Positions 59,697 to 64,000 of a DNA stretch of 64,000 bases are shown piece after piece. The position numbers and the translations under genes are program-made. The DNA is from Siniperca chuatsi. Taxonomy: Eukaryota; Chordata; Actinopteri; Centrarchiformes; Sinipercidae. The notes under the pieces were generated by a model. The model searched no databases. It was given only the letters and a program-made list of their open reading frames with translations, and was not told the DNA's origin. Numbering within the stretch: position 1 is the stretch's first letter; every line of letters begins with the position of its first letter. The stretch lies in NCBI RefSeq assembly GCF_020085105.1, contig NC_058057.1:26888042-26952041 (forward strand). Direction: 5' to 3'.

Positions 59697-62600
59697 GTGA
59701 GCCCGCACACAACACAGGCTGTAGAGATTTGTTTTCAGTGAGTGATGGAAACACAGACTGAGGAAAGAACAAAGGGAAGGACAAATGAACAAAGGGAGAA
59801 ATAAAGGAATAGAAAAAGATATGGTCTAGGAAACAGAAAAACATAGAAATGAATAGTAATTTTGGTCAGATGTAGTGTTCACATTGTGTATTCTTTATAA
59901 TTGAAATGTCTAATGGAAAAATACAGTCAAATTGAATTCCTTATTATTTCTTTTGAATACTCAAGATGCAAAAAGTGAACTAAAACATGGAGCCTGATTA
60001 GCATGATCAATGATTCTCAGAATGTGAGTTCATCATGTTTAAATTTAATCCCAATGTTGATCCAGATTTCCTCAGGCCAGTCTGAGTCTGAGTTGGTACC
60101 TGGGTTTATGAAAACCCGTCACAAGGTGGCGGCGCTCTGCTGTGTCTCATTTTCAGATCTTACTGTACTCAACTTCTCCGATTCAGCTTCTGTTAGTGAG
60201 TTGGATTCAAAGTCTCGAGGGAAACAGTGTTTTGATGTAGTCTTGCTTCTGTAATGTTCTGTCTTTGCTGTTTTAAAGAGGATGTTGAGGTGGGAAATAA
60301 CACGCGGAGGAACTGTTCAAAGATGGCCAAATGTTTAAGATGTCTTTAAGCCTGGAGCTCACAGCTTCTGCATTTTTAAAATAGAATAAATTCCAGCTTC
60401 ACATCCACAGTGTTTTGTGTAAGGAAACATGGTTTTACACGGGTGAATCGCTGTACCTCGCTGTTCAAGGTTTCACACAGGAATATCTTCAGCAGAGATG
60501 GTCAGCCATTCAGACGCTTAAGCGTCTCATCGCATTATTACTTTAGTGAGTAGACGAGGGCCTGAACAAGTGAAGGCTACTGTTTTCTGTTTTCAGTGGG
60601 CAAACGTTATATTAAACTTATATGACAATACTTTTGTAAATGTCGGTATGACTGTTTTATTTATATCTGCATACATGGAGAAATATGTGTGTTTCAGAGT
60701 AGTATTCATGCTCGTTAGAAATAGTGGGAAATAGATTATGCTAACCTAACTGATCTGATATTATTGCTGTAACGTTTTGTCATTTGAGGAATATTGTGTT
60801 GTTTTTTGTTTACATCTTTTTACATCTTTCATAAACAACAAATCAATCAAGTGTCAGGGCAGATGTGTCAACCATGTAACATATTATATCACATATTACT
60901 GGGTGTAAATATTTACTAACAACTAATCTCTAAACTTAAATTTAGTGAGTAAATCTCCTCTTAATAAAAACACTTACATTATATCTAGGCTCAGTTTGAG
61001 CTGGTGCCCGGCTCCTGAAGTCTACACAAACTTCTGGAGATAAATCATGCGCTTCTTGTGTTTGACAGTTTTCAAAAACTCAACTATCGCCACACCAGAC
61101 TTAAAAATAACTTAAAGTCATCCAAAAATAGCAGCACCTTAGTAAAGGATAAAAACCTGCTGGTGGTTATGATGCAGCTCCTCCTCTCTTCTTGCTCTAT
61201 CGAGGAAGTGAGTTTTAGAAATTAGCTTCATTCAGAAGACAATTAAGTCAATCAGTTTGTATCCAGGGGAAGAGCTGGGCTTATCTTATCCGTTTGTGTG
61301 GGAGCATACGCTAACTTTATCAGAGGGGTGGAGCTGCGCTGGTGATGGGTGTGCGTTTCGTCAGCTCTCTGTTCAGATTGTAGACCAGCTGGAGTCAAAT
61401 CTGCAGCAGCTGTCTTCAGTTCAGGATCAGTTTGTGAATCGCTAGTTGGCTAATGAGTTTGGGTTAATTGGTTTGCGAGAGCGAGTGGAAATCTCTGATG
61501 AGATTTTATAACCAGGAAGATGTTAAGCTCCTGTTGCTCAGGGGTTTATTCTTGGTTCAACGATGTGACTTGTAAGGCTTAATCTTCATATTCACATGAA
61601 ACTGCAAAATAATGATTAAAAACAAACAAACTACACAGGTGCGATGAACCCTGAGGGGCTTTTGACTATTGAAGAGTTGCAATATGTGGATCTGTGTTGT
61701 GGTTGTAGCTGTAGTAGAATAAAAAAATGTAGTGGCCTATTGGTTTATACACATATCATAAACTGAGACTGCAACATCCCCAGTGTGATTCTGGACAGGG
61801 ACCTTTGCTGCGTGTCTAGAATTCAGATTTCAACGCTCTCGTACAGCCGCTGATTCAGAGCTAGCACTCGCTGCAGCGTTTGTTTCAGATTAAAAGCCGT
61901 CATTGGTGAATCACGTCAAGGCTTTTATTGCGAAGCAGCTACTGGAGTTATGGCTGACTGCTGTTGTTTGCTAGACCTTTGTGTACACAACAAGATCAAT
62001 TTCATATTTTCCTCCTTGACAAAACAGCAATAATCATATTCAGTAAAACGTTTAGTACGATTAAGTTCATGATCAATTAATTTACCAAGGATTTACAATT
62101 CTATAAAATGGAGAAAAGCAGCACATCTTTTGAATTGACTTAAACAGTTAATTGATTATTTAAATTGTTAATTTGATTAATTTTCTCATGTTGTAAATGC
62201 TGAGACTTTCAACACTCCACCAAGAATCATGTTATAAGTGAAACACTTTGGAGTTTGTTTTCTAGACTTTTATGGTTGTGGAAAATGTTAGAATTAAAAT
62301 ATATTGAATAATGAATATATGCGGTACCAGTCTGATCAAACTTTCACAATAAAATACAAAACGGTGAGCATACTTGTTCAAAAAGCCACTGAAGATGTAA
62401 ATAAAGATTCATTTAAACTCAAAGACTAATTTAATTGCAGAATTCAGAGGTCAAGTGTTATGTGTTGAGTTTCAGACCAGTGACACAGAGCTCATTAGAT
62501 CTGTGAGGCCAGATCAGATAAGTCCTCCAGTGGGGCTCTGGAGCTCTGCTAACCTCTGCAGCTAAATGATTTACTGAGCGCTGAACTCTACAATAAAACC

Positions 62601-62842
62601 ATTACTGTGGACTGACTGTCCACGTCCAGCAGTTACAGCTGCTCACCTCCATGTTCACATCTGATCTGATACATCAACCTGCGGCCAGAACAGCCCGGAA
62701 CAGTCAGCTCGGTGGATTTCACTAAAGCTCAGATTTCGTTAAAAGCACCCACACACTGTCTTGCTTACTGTTGGTTTATTTCATATGTATTTAATACCAT
62801 GTTTTGGTTTAAACAGTCTTTATCAGGTATGTACAATGCGAC
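59697..62842. other. pex7 intron 6, left part, no exon recognised
   Basis: Searched for codons of the remaining PEX7 blades (DQTLRIWD, GAVDCSLRGWD, GHTYAIRRVKFSP, SCSYDFTVR) on the plus strand without success. It is AT-rich with only short unrelated frames. Confidence 0.6.
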
Positions 62843-63689
62843 TAGGGATGTCCAGATCAAGTTTTTTTTGCCCCCGATCCGAGTCCTTCTGATATTGATC
62901 ATCTGCCGTTACCGAGTCTGATCCGATATTTCTATTTACCTAAATGACACAGCTGCCCAGGTAACACTCAAGCTGAAACGGGAACATGAGATAAGACAGA
63001 ACTTAATTTATCCTGAAAGAAATGTTTGTGCCAAAGATGCTCAGTATACATAGTAGAAATAATATACATAGCAGCAGAAGATATGTATCTGACACACCAT
63101 ATTTTTATTTTATCAGCTACTTTCTTCAAATACTGAAGGTCCGTCTTCAGAACCATTAAGTTGATCAGCTTTAATTATTGATATGATGTGGATGAAAGTT
63201 TATCTGTGAGGTTCAGGATCTTTATCGCTCTGCTGGAGTTGTTGTCACTTTGGTTGTACAGCGGTGTTGCAGAGCTCACAAATGATCTTTGGCTGAGTAC
63301 AGACACACAAGCTCGACAACAGACACGTTTAATGTCGCTTAATGTCATCAAATTACTCACGGAATCACTGTTAATTAGCGACAGCTGATATGACGTCACT
63401 TTAACTGGCGAAAGCGCCGGTCAGCGCCGGCTAAGCATGTCAAGCTTCTACCTGAATGATTTGTACAACAGCTCTCTGCTAATGAGGACGAGAGACGGGA
63501 CGTAACACATCTGTTAGTGTGTATTTTGTCAAGCCGGGTGTCAGAACTCCGAATCAGTCACAGTCACATTCACGCCACTCTAATTTTCACCTGGATATGC
63601 ACTTAGTAATATTGATTTTAATCGATTTTAGCCGATACATTTATTAAAATATTTCTGGATCGGCCCGATATGCTCGGGGACATCTCCTA
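62843..63689. mobile_element. hAT-like non-autonomous element (TAGGGATGTCC termini)
   Basis: Left end TAGGGATGTCCAGATC and right end GGGGACATCTCCTA are inverted over about 12 bp. The sub-terminal part repeats GATCCGA/GATCGGCC phrases. Flanks AATGCGAC (62835-62842) and AATGCAAG (63690-63697) match at 6 of 8 positions, consistent with an 8-bp target duplication. No transposase. It lies in pex7 intron 6. Confidence 0.65.
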
Positions 63690-64000
63690 AATGCAAGCAC
63701 AAATAAATATTTACATATCTGAAGGAGATTTAAGTCTCAAACAAACCAGCAGTAAGCAACACCTTTTCACTTTTATTCTGCCTTCCAACACACCTGTGAA
63801 ACACTCAGGTATGAAGAGAGATATTTTCATTTATCTATTAGTAATATTGTCAAAGAGCAAATACACACAGAAAACAGTCATTTACAAAGAAACATGAAAT
63901 GTAAGTATTCTAAGTAAAGTTGATCAAATGAGGACATCCAAAATAAAAAGTGGATTAAAACATTAAAAAGAAACTAATACTAAAAACACAAGCTTCAAAG

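Noticed and set aside
59697-64000. Remaining pex7 exons
   Set aside because: No segment encodes the expected blade 4-7 motifs with splice signals, so the gene is called partial instead of forced to close.

Overview
The window is vertebrate nuclear DNA, almost certainly from a ray-finned fish (teleost; the percomorph-type repeat content is an inference). The evidence is short exons with GT-AG introns, very dense CA/TG microsatellites, and many dispersed repeats of teleost type: L2/CR1-like LINE 3' ends, hAT-like MITEs, Tc1-like and PIF/Harbinger fragments and tRNA-derived SINE-like repeats. There is no prokaryotic gene organisation, no CRISPR array and no recognisable tRNA or rRNA gene.

Five protein-coding loci are supported. 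(1) 1301-1499 (+) is the terminal exon of an unidentified gene that enters from the left. (2) glo1 (5436-9451, +) has six coding exons for a complete 182-residue glyoxalase I with all four zinc/catalytic ligands. (3) hey2 (15037-22049, -) has five coding exons for a complete 343-residue Notch-effector bHLH-Orange repressor ending in the YRPW signature and TEVGAF tail. (4) 49529-54002 (+) has three coding exons for a 370-residue MADF-BESS protein. (5) pex7 (57433 to beyond 59696, +) is the PTS2 receptor; five coding exons (168 residues) are visible and the rest lies past the right edge.

Layout: 1-1.75 kb is the end of gene 1. 1.75-5.4 kb is spacer with a hairpin, a hAT-like MITE and a LINE fragment. 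5.4-9.7 kb is glo1. 9.7-13.7 kb is a repeat-rich spacer with a large foldback element. 13.7-22.9 kb is hey2 with its 3' UTR and promoter region. 22.9-49.3 kb is a 26-kb gene-free interval full of microsatellites, a nested MITE pair, a solo LTR and Harbinger and Tc1-like remnants. 49.3-54.2 kb is the MADF-BESS gene. 54.2-56.1 kb is satellite-like spacer, and the rest is pex7 with a very long intron 6.

The genes do not form a pathway. glo1 is a cytosolic detoxification enzyme, hey2 a developmental transcription factor, the MADF-BESS gene a putative DNA-binding protein, and pex7 a peroxisomal import receptor. In human the orthologues of glo1, hey2 and pex7 all lie on chromosome 6 but far apart, so this is a compact fish arrangement of loci from one ancestral linkage group. 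I found no convincing new biological system. The most notable signals are dinucleotide repeats lying directly on three consecutive pex7 splice acceptors, a nested inverted MITE pair, a solo LTR with a perfect target duplication, a large foldback element, a near-perfect 20-bp hairpin, and a Harbinger transposase exon that keeps a splice donor.
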